From Selenomonas ruminantium subsp. ruminantium ATCC 12561 (GTDB lineage: Bacteria > Bacillota > Negativicutes > Selenomonadales > Selenomonadaceae), in contig NZ_AUJE01000011.1 in NCBI RefSeq assembly GCF_000424065.1, positions 1 to 64,000 of the forward strand: a stretch of 64,000 bases of DNA. Reading direction: 5' to 3'. Below, piece by piece: positions 10,140 through 19,810 of the stretch. Positions within the stretch are counted from its first letter, which is position 1; each line of letters starts with the position of its first letter. Made by a program: the position numbers and the translations under genes. The notes beneath the pieces were generated by a model. That model searched no databases. It saw only the letters and a program-made list of their open reading frames with translations, and was not told the DNA's origin.

Positions 10140-10166
10140 CTTGAAGTCTCCAATTTAAACACGTTT

Positions 10167-11582
10167 TTACAAGGTGCTGGCAGCCAGCTGACTGTCATCT
10201 GTGTAATGCTTTTCCTGCTGGTGACGTTGTTCCAGTTCGGTAATGATCTGATGATAGCGCTTATCGTCAAGACCATAGAAGCAGATGTCGATAAAGGCCA
10301 GAGCCAAAAAGAGGATGGGGATGATGGTCGTGGTGAGAAGAATGCCTTCCAAAGCTTCCGGTGTCTGTACCTGATTGGCCACATAGCCGAAGTGAGCCAG
10401 CATAAAGCCGGGGACAATGCCGCCGAGTGCCAGGCCAAATTTGAAGAAGAAGCCGATGATGGCATAAATCATACCGCTCAGGCGTTTGCCAGTTTTGTAT
10501 TCGCCATATTCGATGGTTTCGGGAATCAACGCCCACATAAAGCCGCCGGCGACGATAATGCCGCAGGAGCCGATGAAGCGGGCAACCATGATAGCCGTGA
10601 TGTTTTCAGCAGGCACAACATAGGTAACGGCGCAACCGATGATACCCAGAGCGAGGGAAATGCGCAAGAGATTAATCTTGCCGACTAATTTATTGAACGT
10701 GGGGACGAGAGGGAGCAGGAAAAATGCGGGGAGGGTACCGATGAGGCCGTACCACTGAATGAGGTCAGGGCGGTTGCAGTTATAGGTGACGAAGTAGGTG
10801 CCGATGGAGTTCATTACCGCCATCATGCCAAAGAGAATGATGAAGAACAGGCTCAGGACAACCAGGGGACGGTTTACCTTGAACTGTTTGAACACGTCGA
10901 CGAAGCGGAGTTTTTCCTCATTGGAGGGGTCAATCTGAATGCGCTCCTTAGTCTGGGAGAAGCAGTAGAGCAGCAAGAGGGCGCCAACAACGCTGTAAAG
11001 GCCCATGGTCACCTGCCAGCCAAAGCGGGATTCCTCACCGGTATAGCTGCCGGAAATCATGGTGACGAGAACGGGGATGCCGAAGGAAACGATAAGACCG
11101 CCTAAGTTAGCGCAGAGCATGCGGATGGAGGTCATGCTGACAACTTCCTTGTTGTCACGGGTCATAGCGGCAGTTAGCGCACCATAGGGGATATTGATGG
11201 TGGTGTATACCAACGACAGGCCGATGTAAGTCGCATAAGCATAGAGAATGCTGGCGCCTTCAGACAGTGCCGGGGTGCTGAAGCAGAGAATGCCCAGCAC
11301 CGCAAAGGGGAATGCACCGTAGAGGAGATAGGGACGGAACTTGCCGTACTTAAATGTATGCTTATCGACGAAGGTGCCGACAATGGGGTCAACAATGGCA
11401 TCCATTACGCGGACCACTAAAAACATGGTCGCCACAATTTCGGCGGGCAGTCCATAGACGTTGGTGTAGAAAAACAGCAGATAACTGCAGACTGTGGTGT
11501 AGATGAGATTGCAGGCCAAATCGCCCATGGCGTAACCTGTTTTTTCCCGCATTGACAGCTTGTAATTTTTCAATGCATCCAT
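10167..11582 (-). CDS. GPH-family (MelB/XynP-like) xyloside:cation symporter
   Basis: A 471-residue, 12-helix transporter of the glycoside-pentoside-hexuronide family. Family features include the N-terminal REKTGYAMGDLACNLIY, DPIVGTFVDKHTFKYGKFRPYLL (loop 2-3), and NIPYGALTAAMTRD. Located directly before the GH43 xylosidase, as in many xynPB pairs, it most likely imports xylo-oligosaccharides or xylosides with Na+ or H+. AAAGGAG precedes ATG 11582. The exact substrate is inferred from context. Confidence 0.9.
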   Translation of the reverse strand: MDALKNYKLSMREKTGYAMGDLACNLIYTTVCSYLLFFYTNVYGLPAEIVATMFLVVRVMDAIVDPIVGTFVDKHTFKYGKFRPYLLYGAFPFAVLGILCFSTPALSEGASILYAYATYIGLSLVYTTINIPYGALTAAMTRDNKEVVSMTSIRMLCANLGGLIVSFGIPVLVTMISGSYTGEESRFGWQVTMGLYSVVGALLLLYCFSQTKERIQIDPSNEEKLRFVDVFKQFKVNRPLVVLSLFFIILFGMMAVMNSIGTYFVTYNCNRPDLIQWYGLIGTLPAFFLLPLVPTFNKLVGKINLLRISLALGIIGCAVTYVVPAENITAIMVARFIGSCGIIVAGGFMWALIPETIEYGEYKTGKRLSGMIYAIIGFFFKFGLALGGIVPGFMLAHFGYVANQVQTPEALEGILLTTTIIPILFLALAFIDICFYGLDDKRYHQIITELEQRHQQEKHYTDDSQLAASTL

Positions 11583-11621
11583 GTAGTGTTCTCCTTTCGT
11601 TTTTACAATATATTCATCCGT

Positions 11622-12245
11622 TTACAAAGAGAGGTTTTCGCCTTTCAGGCCAATCCAGGCGCCGGATTTATCCAGACCGCTTTCTTCATGGGCGATAAGC
11701 CATTTGTTTTCGGCAAACAGCAAACGTTCTTCGCCCTGTGCTTTGCTGGTATCTTCGGTAAGTTCCTCATTGGTGTGCCGCGGCAGAACTACGCCGCAGC
11801 GGAATTCTTTGCCGTCAACGCCGCAGGGAGCAAAATGCAGGGTCGTGGCATAGAGTTCCACGGCGGTTCCGGCAGGTACCAAAAAGCATTCGACGTTTTC
11901 CGTATCATAGGTATAATCGTTCAGGTCAATATCCTGCTGGAGTCCGACCATCAGTACAAGGTCGGTCGCGGCGATGTCGATTTCCGAGCTGCGGTGATAT
12001 TCCAACGCATTGAGCTTGTTGTTCCAGCCGCTGCAATGACCAAATTCCACCGGCATCTGGCCGTAAACGATGTTTTCCATGGTCTGGTAAAGGGGAAGCT
12101 GTTCAAATTCAGCTACTGATGGTTCGTAAACCACTTCGCCCTGTGCCGTTACGGGATGGGCATTGATTGCCTTTACGAAATCCTGCGTATCGACATCCAA
12201 AACGCGGCCATAGATATTGAATTCTTTATCCATTACAGTTTTCAT
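11622..12245 (-). CDS. DUF4867 family protein in pentose operon
   Basis: A 207-residue soluble protein matching the DUF4867 family, which I know only as an uncharacterised, cupin-like group found in sugar operons. It has no signal peptide or membrane segment; possible metal or substrate residues lie in EFGHCSGWNNKLNALEYHRSSE and TLHFAPCG. The frame is open from ATG 12263, but GAGGTG lies 6 nt before ATG 12245, so translation probably starts there. Position third in the operon between two sugar transporters suggests a sugar-handling role such as epimerisation or anomer conversion. That is a guess. Confidence 0.75.
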   Translation of the reverse strand: MKTVMDKEFNIYGRVLDVDTQDFVKAINAHPVTAQGEVVYEPSVAEFEQLPLYQTMENIVYGQMPVEFGHCSGWNNKLNALEYHRSSEIDIAATDLVLMVGLQQDIDLNDYTYDTENVECFLVPAGTAVELYATTLHFAPCGVDGKEFRCGVVLPRHTNEELTEDTSKAQGEERLLFAENKWLIAHEESGLDKSGAWIGLKGENLSL

Positions 12246-12266
12246 TTGTAACACCTCATTCATTAA

Positions 12267-13682
12267 TCAAATACCGATATTTCTCAGTTTTTTGCCGGCC
12301 ATCAGATTCTGTTCAATCTTTTCCAGGGAAACATTTTTGGTTTCCGGTACATAATACATGGTCAAAGCGATGAACAGGCCGTTGAGTACGGCATAGAGCC
12401 AGAACGTATGGGCAGAACCCAGCGTATCGACCAGGGAGAGGAAGGTCGCACCAACGATGGCGCAGGTAATCCAGTTGGTCATGGTGGAGCAGGCAATACC
12501 GAATTCACGGCTCTTTAAGGGCTGGATCTCGGAGCAGAGCACCCAGACAATCGGGCCGGCGCTCATGCCGAAACCGGCAATGCTGACCATCGTCATGATG
12601 GCGGCCAGATAGGATACGCTGATGGGGGCATTGCCGGCTTCGAGCAGGGACATGCAGACGCCTACCACAGCCATGGCAAGGGCCATAACGGCAAAACCAA
12701 CTTTCAAGGCAGGCTTGCGGCCGGATTTATCCACCATCCAGATGGCAATAAACGTGGACAGGGTGAAGACAATACCGTTGATTACGGTACCAATCATCTG
12801 TTCTTCGGTAGTGGAGAAACCGGCAAGGCTTAAAATTTTCGGGGAATAATACATGATGACGTTAAAACCGGTGAATTGCTGCATGGCCTGCAACAGCACG
12901 CCTAAGAATACTGCACGGCGCACATTGCTGTTGGTCTTGAAGAGCTGCCAGCCGGCTTGTTTTACCTTCAGTGATTCCTCAATGTCAGTCATCTCCTCAT
13001 GAGCTGCCTGAGGATCGGGGTTAAGACTTTTGATGACCGTATCAGCCTCTTCCTTGCGGCCAACGGCTGCCAACCAGCGGGGACTGTCGGGCAGTTTGGC
13101 TACGGTGAGAATCAATACGACGGCGGGGATGGCGATAACCGTCAGCATCATGCGCCAGTTACCGGTGTAGCTGAATGCTGTATCAGAAAGAAAGGCGGCG
13201 AGAATACCTACCGTGACCATGAGCTGGTAGCCGGAAATCACCTTGCCTCGGGCGTTTTTATCGGCCATTTCGGCCAGATAAAGGGGAGCGGTATAGGAAG
13301 CAATTCCTACGGAAAGGCCCAGAATCAGGCGGGCGGCAATCAGCATATCCGCACTGCCGGCAAGGCCTGAACCTACAGAACCCACAATGAACAGGGCGGC
13401 GCCAATCACGAGACTCTTTTTCCGGCCAATGGCTTTGGCCATAAAGGAGGCACAAATCGCGCCGACAGCTGCGCCGACCATCATGGAGCTTACCACCCAT
13501 TCCTGGGCACTGCTGGAAAGATTCCATTCCTGGCTGATAAACGGCAATGCGCCGGAAATAACGCCCTGATCCAAACCAAAGAGAAGACCTGCCATACCGG
13601 CAGCAAAGTAAATGAAAAATTTAAGTCGGGAAGCCTGTTTTTCTAACTCGGTGTTTTCAATTGCTGAAGCAATGTTTTCCAC
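12267..13682 (-). CDS. MFS sugar porter (AraE/XylE type pentose:H+ symporter)
   Basis: A 471-residue, 12-helix member of the sugar porter family. Family signatures are visible: [16 protein letters not shown] in helix 1, a GRKKS loop, LPDSPRWL after helix 6, [19 protein letters not shown] in helix 7, and [12 protein letters not shown] at the end. It probably imports free D-xylose or L-arabinose. The start is GTG 13682 behind AAAGGGGA. It lies 40 bp after xylB and 21 bp before the DUF4867 start region, within the same operon. Galactose is an alternative substrate. Confidence 0.9.
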   Translation of the reverse strand: MENIASAIENTELEKQASRLKFFIYFAAGMAGLLFGLDQGVISGALPFISQEWNLSSSAQEWVVSSMMVGAAVGAICASFMAKAIGRKKSLVIGAALFIVGSVGSGLAGSADMLIAARLILGLSVGIASYTAPLYLAEMADKNARGKVISGYQLMVTVGILAAFLSDTAFSYTGNWRMMLTVIAIPAVVLILTVAKLPDSPRWLAAVGRKEEADTVIKSLNPDPQAAHEEMTDIEESLKVKQAGWQLFKTNSNVRRAVFLGVLLQAMQQFTGFNVIMYYSPKILSLAGFSTTEEQMIGTVINGIVFTLSTFIAIWMVDKSGRKPALKVGFAVMALAMAVVGVCMSLLEAGNAPISVSYLAAIMTMVSIAGFGMSAGPIVWVLCSEIQPLKSREFGIACSTMTNWITCAIVGATFLSLVDTLGSAHTFWLYAVLNGLFIALTMYYVPETKNVSLEKIEQNLMAGKKLRNIGI

Positions 13683-13722
13683 GGTAACAATCCCCTTTCG
13701 TTCTGTAAACAGAAATGAAAAT

Positions 13723-15216
13723 TTACAAAGCAGCTAAATCTCCATAGCATTCTTTGAGCTGATCATAAAGCTTGTTGTACAGTTTATGTACCTTGCCATA
13801 ATATTCATGGGCATCCGGTTTGGGCTGGCAGACCGAAGCCGTACCGACAAATCTCCGGCAGGCCGTGGGCACATCTTCGTAGATACCGGCGGCAACACCG
13901 GCTAAAATGGCCGCACCCAAAACCGCTCCGCCGCCTTCGCCGCCTACTTTTACCGGGCAGCCATACATATTGGCCAGCATCTGCCGCCACAGGGGACTCT
14001 TGCTGCCGCCACCGCAGGCCATCATATCCTTGACTTTGATGTTCATTTCCTGCAAAATGTTCCAGCAGTCGAGCAGGGAGAAGCTTACGCCTTCCATAAC
14101 GGCCCGCAGCATATCGGCACGCTTGTGCATAGCGGAAAGACCGAAGAATACGCCGCGGCAGTCTGGGTTGAGGTGTGGTGTGCGCTCACCCATCAGATAG
14201 GGGAGATAAATCAGGCGGCGGCTGCCGCGGGGGACGCCGGCAATGGCCTGATTGATGGCATCATAATCCATGTTTTCGGCCAGGTTTTCCCGGAACCACT
14301 TCAGGGAAAGGCCGGCTGCCTGCGTGACGCCCATGACGTGCCAGCAGCCCGGCACAGCGCAGCAGAAGGTGTGTACCCGGCCCTGCGGGTCGATAACAGG
14401 GGTATTGGTGTGGGCAAAAACTACACCGCTTGTGCCGATGGTGGTAAAGGCCTTGCCTTCCTCAACAATGCCTGTGCCAACCGCTGCGGCAGCATTGTCA
14501 CCAGCGCCGCCGGCGACAACGCAGTTCACGGAAAGACCAGTTCTCTGGGCAAATTCCGTGGAGATATGTCCGGTGACTTCCGGTGATTCAAAGACTTTGG
14601 GCAGAAGATTTTCGTCAATGTCGAGCTTTTCCAGGATTTCCTTTGACCAGCAACGGTTCGGCACATCTAAAAGCTGCATGCCGCTGGCATCGGAAACTTC
14701 CGTAGCATATTCGCCGGTCATCACAAAGCGTACATAATCCTTGGGGAGCAGGATATGACGGCAGTTGGCGTAATTTTTGGGTTCGTGGTTGCGTACCCAG
14801 AGAATCTTGGAGGCGGTAAAGCCGGTCAGTGCAGGGTTCGCTGTGATTTCGATAAGCCGTTTCGCACCGACTTTGGCGGTGATTTCCTCACATTCAGCAG
14901 CTGTCCGCTGGTCACACCAGATAATCGCCGGCCGGATGACATCATTGGCTTCATTGAGCATGACCAGGCCGTGCATTTGTCCGGAAAGGCCGATGCCTTT
15001 GATGTCTTCGGCATTTACGCGGCTCTTGGCGATGACTTCACGGATGGTACTGGCGGCAGCTTCTTCCCAGTCCTGGGGATTTTGTTCGGCCCAGCCGTTT
15101 TGGGGCTGATACAAGGGGTAGTCCGCAGAAGCTTCGGCAACCGGACGGCACTCCTCATCGTAGAGCACGGTCTTGGTGGCCGAGGTTCCGACGTCTACAC
15201 CAATCAAGTAATTCAT
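13723..15216 (-). CDS. xylB: Xylulokinase
   Basis: Phosphorylates D-xylulose to xylulose-5-phosphate with ATP. It is a FGGY-family sugar kinase of normal length (497 residues), with N-terminal phosphate loop [14 protein letters not shown], the xylulokinase motif [10 protein letters not shown], catalytic-base region [12 protein letters not shown], and C-terminal FGGY signature around [24 protein letters not shown] precedes ATG 15216. It is the first gene of the minus-strand operon and is read from the promoter at 15286-15314. Confidence 0.95.
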   Translation of the reverse strand: MNYLIGVDVGTSATKTVLYDEECRPVAEASADYPLYQPQNGWAEQNPQDWEEAAASTIREVIAKSRVNAEDIKGIGLSGQMHGLVMLNEANDVIRPAIIWCDQRTAAECEEITAKVGAKRLIEITANPALTGFTASKILWVRNHEPKNYANCRHILLPKDYVRFVMTGEYATEVSDASGMQLLDVPNRCWSKEILEKLDIDENLLPKVFESPEVTGHISTEFAQRTGLSVNCVVAGGAGDNAAAAVGTGIVEEGKAFTTIGTSGVVFAHTNTPVIDPQGRVHTFCCAVPGCWHVMGVTQAAGLSLKWFRENLAENMDYDAINQAIAGVPRGSRRLIYLPYLMGERTPHLNPDCRGVFFGLSAMHKRADMLRAVMEGVSFSLLDCWNILQEMNIKVKDMMACGGGSKSPLWRQMLANMYGCPVKVGGEGGGAVLGAAILAGVAAGIYEDVPTACRRFVGTASVCQPKPDAHEYYGKVHKLYNKLYDQLKECYGDLAAL

Positions 15217-15251
15217 TTCAAGTTCCTCCTAAAATGGTTCTATGATTGCTA

Positions 15252-15272
15252 TTGGCGTGCTTGTGCACGCAA
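15252..15272. promoter_or_regulatory. Operator 1 of the pentose control region
   Basis: Palindrome with core GCGTGCTTGTGCACGC, just downstream of the predicted xylB transcription start. It is the exact reverse complement of the core of operator 2, 210 bp away. Likely bound by the LacI-family repressor encoded at the end of the operon. Confidence 0.7.
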
Positions 15273-15285
15273 AATAACTGTAATC

Positions 15286-15314
15286 AATATAGCACAGGAT
15301 AAAACAAGAATCAA
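15286..15314 (-). promoter_or_regulatory. Promoter of the xylB operon
   Basis: On the minus strand TTGATT (15314-15309), a 17-bp spacer and TATATT (15291-15286). The predicted start near 15279 lies just before operator 1. Confidence 0.6.
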
Positions 15315-15422
15315 TACTTTTTGTGTGACAATTTTTTATTTTATGTGACCTTAGAAAAAACCACTAATAATATTAAACCTGGAAAATATTTTTATAGACC
15401 AATAAAAATCAAAATAAAACGA

Positions 15423-15451
15423 TTGACAAGTGAATCCTATGGTGCTATGCT
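15423..15451 (+). promoter_or_regulatory. Promoter of the FucI-like isomerase gene
   Basis: TTGACA (15423-15428), a 17-bp spacer and TATGCT (15446-15451). The predicted start near 15458 lies just before operator 2, mirroring the xylB side. Confidence 0.7.
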
Positions 15452-15461
15452 TTGTACATGG

Positions 15462-15482
15462 TTGGCGTGCACAAGCACGCAA
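15462..15482. promoter_or_regulatory. Operator 2 of the pentose control region
   Basis: Palindrome with core GCGTGCACAAGCACGC, immediately downstream of the isomerase promoter. The centre-to-centre distance to operator 1 is 210 bp, close to 20 helical turns, so looping between the two is plausible. Confidence 0.7.
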
Positions 15483-15536
15483 GACCGTATTACATTCCAT
15501 CCAAATCATTATGTGTCAAAAAAGGAGCGCTTAAAC

Positions 15537-17033
15537 ATGAGTAAGCTGACGAACATCCCTTCGGTCAAATGTGGTATTATTTCCGTAAGCCGTGACTGCT
15601 TTATTATTTCCCTGTCGGAAAATCGCCGTAAAGCAATTGTCGAGGCTTATGGCCAAAAATATGGTGAACTTTATGAAGTGCAGAAAACGGTAGAAAATGA
15701 AAAGGATATGTTAGAGGCTGTGGCAGAAGCCAAGGAAGCGGGTTGCAATGCGCTGGTGGTATTCCTCGGCAACTTTGGCCCGGAAACGCCGGAAACGTTG
15801 ATTGCCAAGGTTTTTGACGGCCCGGTTATGTATGTGGCAGCTGCAGAAGAAACGGGCAAGAATCTCATCAATGGCCGTGGCGATGCTTACTGTGGTATGC
15901 TCAACTGCTCCTATAATCTGGGGCTGCGTCATCTGAAAGCCTTTATCCCGGAATATCCGGTAGGGACGGCTGAAGAACTAGCCAAAATGATTGCGGAATT
16001 CCAGCCGGTAGCGCGTACGCTCTTAGGTCTCAAAGACCTCAAAATCATCACCTTTGGCCCGCGTCCGCAGGATTTCTTCGCCTGCAATGCGCCGATTCAG
16101 CCGCTCTATGACCTCGGTGTGGAAATCGAGGAAAATTCGGAGCTGGATTTACTGGTGGCTTATCGTGCGCATCAGAATGACCCGCGCATCAAGGACGTGG
16201 CGGAGGACATGGCTAAAGAACTCGGCCAGGAGGGCAATCCTTATCCGGAGATGCTGCCCCGTATGGCACAGTTTGAGCTGACGCTCCTGGATTGGGCTGA
16301 GGAGCACAAAGGTGCCCGCAAGTATGTGGCCTTTGCCGATAAGTGCTGGCCGGCCTTCCCGAAGGAATTCGGTTTTGAACCCTGCTATGTCAACAGCCGT
16401 CTGGTCAGCCGTGGCATTCCGGTATCCTGTGAAGTGGATATCTATGGTGCGCTCAGCGAATACATTGGCCTCTGTGTCAGCGGGGATGCCGTTACGCTCC
16501 TGGATATCAACAACTCTGTACCGAGAGACATGTTTGAGGATTCCATTAAGCCGTTTGGGCTGTACAAGTTGGAAGATACCTTTATGGGCTTCCATTGCGG
16601 CAATACGCCACTCTGCAAACTGCGTAAAGGCGGCGTGAAATACCAGCTCATTCAGAACCGTCTGCTCGAAAATGGCGGCACGCCGGACTTCACGCGCGGT
16701 ACGCTCGAAGGCGATATTGCCGATGGAGACATCACGTTCTTCCGCCTGCAGAGCACTTCGGACGGTCAGCTTAGAGCCTATATTGCGCAGGGTGAAATCC
16801 TGCCGGCAGCCACGAATTCCTTTGGCGGCATTGGCATTTTTGCCATTCCGGAAATGGGCCGATTCTATCGTCATGTGCTCATTGAAAAGCGCTTCCCGCA
16901 TCATGGTGCAGTAGCTTTCGGCCATTATGGCAAAGCTATCTATGATGTGCTCAATTACCTTGGTGTTGCGGATATTTCCTATAATCAGCCTGCGGGCAAT
17001 CTTTATCCTACGGAAAATCCCTTCCATAAATAA
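15537..17033 (+). CDS. L-fucose/L-arabinose isomerase-family sugar isomerase
   Basis: A 498-residue protein of the FucI/AraA-like isomerase fold, expected to interconvert an aldose and ketose with a divalent metal. Candidate metal and catalytic residues are the E and D of SCEVDIYGAL, the D of TLLDINN and the C-terminal His pair in RFPHHGAVAFGHYG. AAGGAG lies just before ATG 15537; the frame extends upstream to 15321 but that part contains the promoter and operator. It is divergent from xylB and shares its control region, so it probably supplies the ketopentose for XylB. No XylA-type xylose isomerase is present in the window. Whether it acts on xylose, L- or D-arabinose cannot be decided here. 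Confidence 0.8.
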   Translation: MSKLTNIPSVKCGIISVSRDCFIISLSENRRKAIVEAYGQKYGELYEVQKTVENEKDMLEAVAEAKEAGCNALVVFLGNFGPETPETLIAKVFDGPVMYVAAAEETGKNLINGRGDAYCGMLNCSYNLGLRHLKAFIPEYPVGTAEELAKMIAEFQPVARTLLGLKDLKIITFGPRPQDFFACNAPIQPLYDLGVEIEENSELDLLVAYRAHQNDPRIKDVAEDMAKELGQEGNPYPEMLPRMAQFELTLLDWAEEHKGARKYVAFADKCWPAFPKEFGFEPCYVNSRLVSRGIPVSCEVDIYGALSEYIGLCVSGDAVTLLDINNSVPRDMFEDSIKPFGLYKLEDTFMGFHCGNTPLCKLRKGGVKYQLIQNRLLENGGTPDFTRGTLEGDIADGDITFFRLQSTSDGQLRAYIAQGEILPAATNSFGGIGIFAIPEMGRFYRHVLIEKRFPHHGAVAFGHYGKAIYDVLNYLGVADISYNQPAGNLYPTENPFHK

Positions 17034-17062
17034 TATATACTAACAACGTTTAATCCCCTTGG

Positions 17063-17106
17063 CGGTTGGACTGTGGCTTGGCAGCAGCAGTTCAGCCGTT
17101 TTTTTT
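17063..17106 (+). terminator. Terminator after the isomerase gene
   Basis: An 11-bp stem CGGTTGGACTG/CAGTTCAGCCG with two wobble pairs and a 14-nt loop, followed by T8. Confidence 0.8.
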
Positions 17107-17121
17107 CTGCACTTGCCTGAA

Positions 17122-17150
17122 TTGACTTATGTACCTGTCTTTGTTAATAT
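17122..17150 (+). promoter_or_regulatory. Promoter of secA-prfB
   Basis: TTGACT (17122-17127), a 17-bp spacer and TAATAT (17145-17150), 40 bp before the secA start. Confidence 0.6.
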
Positions 17151-17189
17151 TGTAAGGTAGGTTTAATAATAGGATTGGAGTGATTTTGT

Positions 17190-19796
17190 TTGCTGGGATT
17201 TCTCAAAAGATTCTTAGGCGACAATAACGATAAAGAGATTGCCCGTTATCGCGAGGTTGTCGAAAAAATCAACGCCCTGGAGCCGCAGATGGCGAATCTG
17301 ACGGATGACAAGCTGACGGGTTATACGAGAAAATTTAAGGAGCGTCTGGCTGAAGGTGAAACGCTGGACGATTTGCTGCCGGAAGCCTTTGCGGTAGTGC
17401 GTGAAGCTTCCCGCCGTACGCTGGGCATGCGTCATTTTGATGTGCAGATGATTGGCGGTATGTGCCTGCATGAAGGCCGTATTGCAGAAATGCGTACCGG
17501 TGAAGGTAAGACTTTGGTCGCAACGCTGCCGGTATACCTCAATGCGCTGACGGGCAAGGGCGTGCATGTGATTACGGTCAATGACTATCTGGCCCGCCGC
17601 GACAGCGAGGAAATGGGCAAGCTCTATCGTTTCCTGGGGCTGACGGTTGGTCTTGTGGTGCACGATATGGACTTTCCGGAACGCAAGTATGCTTATAGCT
17701 GCGATGTAACCTTCGGTACGAACAATGAGTTCGGTTTTGACTATTTGCGCGACAACATGGTCATTTATCCCGACCAGATGGTACAGCGGGAACTCAATTA
17801 CGCCATCGTCGATGAAGTGGACTCCATTCTCATCGATGAAGCGCGTACGCCGCTTATTATTTCCGGCCCGGGCGCAAAGTCCACGGATATGTATGCGACC
17901 ATGGCCCGCGCTGTTGCTACGCTTAAAGAGGGCGTGGATTACAAGGTCGATGAAAAGCAGAAGACGGTGGCGCCGGACGACAGCGTTGTGCCCAAAATTG
18001 AAAAGATGCTGGGCATTAGCAATCTCTATGCACCGGAAAATATCGAGCTGTCCCATTGCTTCACGGCAGCTCTGCGTGCCAAGGCGCTCATGAAACGTGA
18101 CCGTGATTATGTGGTACGCAATGATGAAGTCATCATCGTCGATGAATTCACGGGCCGTCTGATGGAAGGCCGCCGTTATTCCGATGGTCTGCATCAGGCT
18201 ATCGAGGCCAAAGAGGGCGTGAAGATTCAGCGTGAATCCCAGACGCTCGCGACGATTACCTTCCAGAACTACTTCCGTATGTACAACAAGCTCTCCGGTA
18301 TGACCGGTACGGCCAAAACCGAGGAAGACGAGTTCCTGAAGATTTACAATCTGCCGGTAATCGTGGTGCCGACCAACCGTCCAGTACAGCGCATTGACCA
18401 TCCGGATCTTATCTATAAGAACAAGGCGGCCAAATACCGCGCTGTGGGCAAGTTCGTCAAGGAACTGCACGAGAAGGGACAGCCGGTGCTTATCGGTACG
18501 ACCTCCATTACGCAGTCGGAAGAACTCAGCAATGTGCTCAAGAAAAACGGTATTCCGCATAACGTATTGAACGCTAAGTTCCATGAAAAGGAAGCAGAAA
18601 TCATCGCCGATGCCGGTCAGCGTGGTGCCGTTACCATTGCCACTAACATGGCTGGCCGTGGTACGGATATCAAGCTCGGCGAAGGTGTGCCGGAACTCGG
18701 CGGCTTGTTCATCGTGGGTACGGAGCGCCATGAATCCCGTCGTATCGACAATCAGCTGCGCGGCCGTTCCGGCCGTCAGGGAGACCCCGGTGCATCCCGT
18801 TTCTTCCTGTCCTTGGAAGACGATTTGTTGCGTCTGTTTGCTTCCGATAGAATTGCCGGCATGATGGATAAGCTGGGCATGGAAGAAGACGAACCGATTG
18901 AACATAAGCTCATCACCAACTCCATCGAACATGCACAGAAGAAGGTCGAAGCGCGTAACTTCGATATCCGCAAGCACGTGCTCGAATACGATGATGTCAT
19001 GAATCAGCAGCGTGAGGTTATGTACGGCGAACGCCGCAAGATCTTGCTCGGCGAAAACCTGCGTGAAAACATCATGGGCATGGTCAATCATATCATCAAA
19101 GATGAGATGAACCAGTATGCCAATGAACAGCTCTATCCGGAAGAATGGCAGCTCGATGGCCTTATCGAGGATGCCGAAAAGATTTACGCGCCGGCAGGTG
19201 CTTTGAAGAAGGAAGAACTGGTTGAGCTTTCCCGCGATGAACTGAAGGAAAAACTCGAACAGACGGCTGCCGATGGCTATCATCAGCGTGAACTGCTGTT
19301 CGGTGAAGAGAATATGCGTGAGCTCGAAAAGGTTGTTATGCTCCGCGTAGTCGACAGCAAGTGGATGGAACATTTAGACCACATGGATATGCTGCGTGAC
19401 GGCATCAACCTGCGGGCTTATGGCCAGCGCAATCCGCTCGTGGAATACAAGATTGAAGCGCTCGATATGTTTGAGGAAATGGAATCGGCCATCATGGACC
19501 AGATTGCTTCCCTGATGTATCATGTGAGCATTGTAACGCCGCAGCAGCAGGAAGCTGAAGCGGAAGGTCGGCCGGTCGAAGCCAGTGTCACGCAGAAGCA
19601 GAAGATGGAAGAAACCATTAAGGCACAGCGCTCTCAGTTGTCTGACCACCTGAGCAGTGCTCAGGCCAGCCATGGTGATGAAGTCAGCACGGCAACGGCA
19701 CACAAGGCACAGGCTGCAGAAAAAGTCGGCCGCAATGACCCCTGTCCCTGCGGCAGCGGCAAGAAATATAAAAATTGCTGTGGGCGCAATAAGTAA
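17190..19796 (+). CDS. secA: Preprotein translocase ATPase SecA
   Basis: The motor that drives unfolded preproteins through SecYEG using ATP. Full length at 868 residues. Walker A MRTGEGKT is at 101-108, the DEAD-type Walker B region [15 protein letters not shown] follows near 207, then the preprotein cross-linking, helicase 2 ([13 protein letters not shown]) and scaffold domains. A C-terminal SEC-C zinc motif [13 protein letters not shown] closes the protein. The start is a TTG behind TTGGAGTG. prfB follows after 14 bp, the usual Firmicutes order. Confidence 0.98.
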   Translation: MLGFLKRFLGDNNDKEIARYREVVEKINALEPQMANLTDDKLTGYTRKFKERLAEGETLDDLLPEAFAVVREASRRTLGMRHFDVQMIGGMCLHEGRIAEMRTGEGKTLVATLPVYLNALTGKGVHVITVNDYLARRDSEEMGKLYRFLGLTVGLVVHDMDFPERKYAYSCDVTFGTNNEFGFDYLRDNMVIYPDQMVQRELNYAIVDEVDSILIDEARTPLIISGPGAKSTDMYATMARAVATLKEGVDYKVDEKQKTVAPDDSVVPKIEKMLGISNLYAPENIELSHCFTAALRAKALMKRDRDYVVRNDEVIIVDEFTGRLMEGRRYSDGLHQAIEAKEGVKIQRESQTLATITFQNYFRMYNKLSGMTGTAKTEEDEFLKIYNLPVIVVPTNRPVQRIDHPDLIYKNKAAKYRAVGKFVKELHEKGQPVLIGTTSITQSEELSNVLKKNGIPHNVLNAKFHEKEAEIIADAGQRGAVTIATNMAGRGTDIKLGEGVPELGGLFIVGTERHESRRIDNQLRGRSGRQGDPGASRFFLSLEDDLLRLFASDRIAGMMDKLGMEEDEPIEHKLITNSIEHAQKKVEARNFDIRKHVLEYDDVMNQQREVMYGERRKILLGENLRENIMGMVNHIIKDEMNQYANEQLYPEEWQLDGLIEDAEKIYAPAGALKKEELVELSRDELKEKLEQTAADGYHQRELLFGEENMRELEKVVMLRVVDSKWMEHLDHMDMLRDGINLRAYGQRNPLVEYKIEALDMFEEMESAIMDQIASLMYHVSIVTPQQQEAEAEGRPVEASVTQKQKMEETIKAQRSQLSDHLSSAQASHGDEVSTATAHKAQAAEKVGRNDPCPCGSGKKYKNCCGRNK

Positions 19797-19810
19797 GAAA
19801 GGTGTAAAGA

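Noticed and set aside
15321-15536. N-terminal extension of the isomerase to a start at 15321
   Set aside because: The stretch contains the TTGACA/TATGCT promoter and operator 2; AAGGAG precedes ATG 15537.
15537-17033. Xylose isomerase XylA
   Set aside because: The sequence has the SCEVDIYGAL and C-terminal His features of the FucI/AraA group and none of the XylA TIM-barrel motifs.
17214-19373. A 719-codon minus-strand open frame in secA
   Set aside because: An antisense shadow of secA; His/Leu-rich translation with no recognisable domain and no ribosome binding site.
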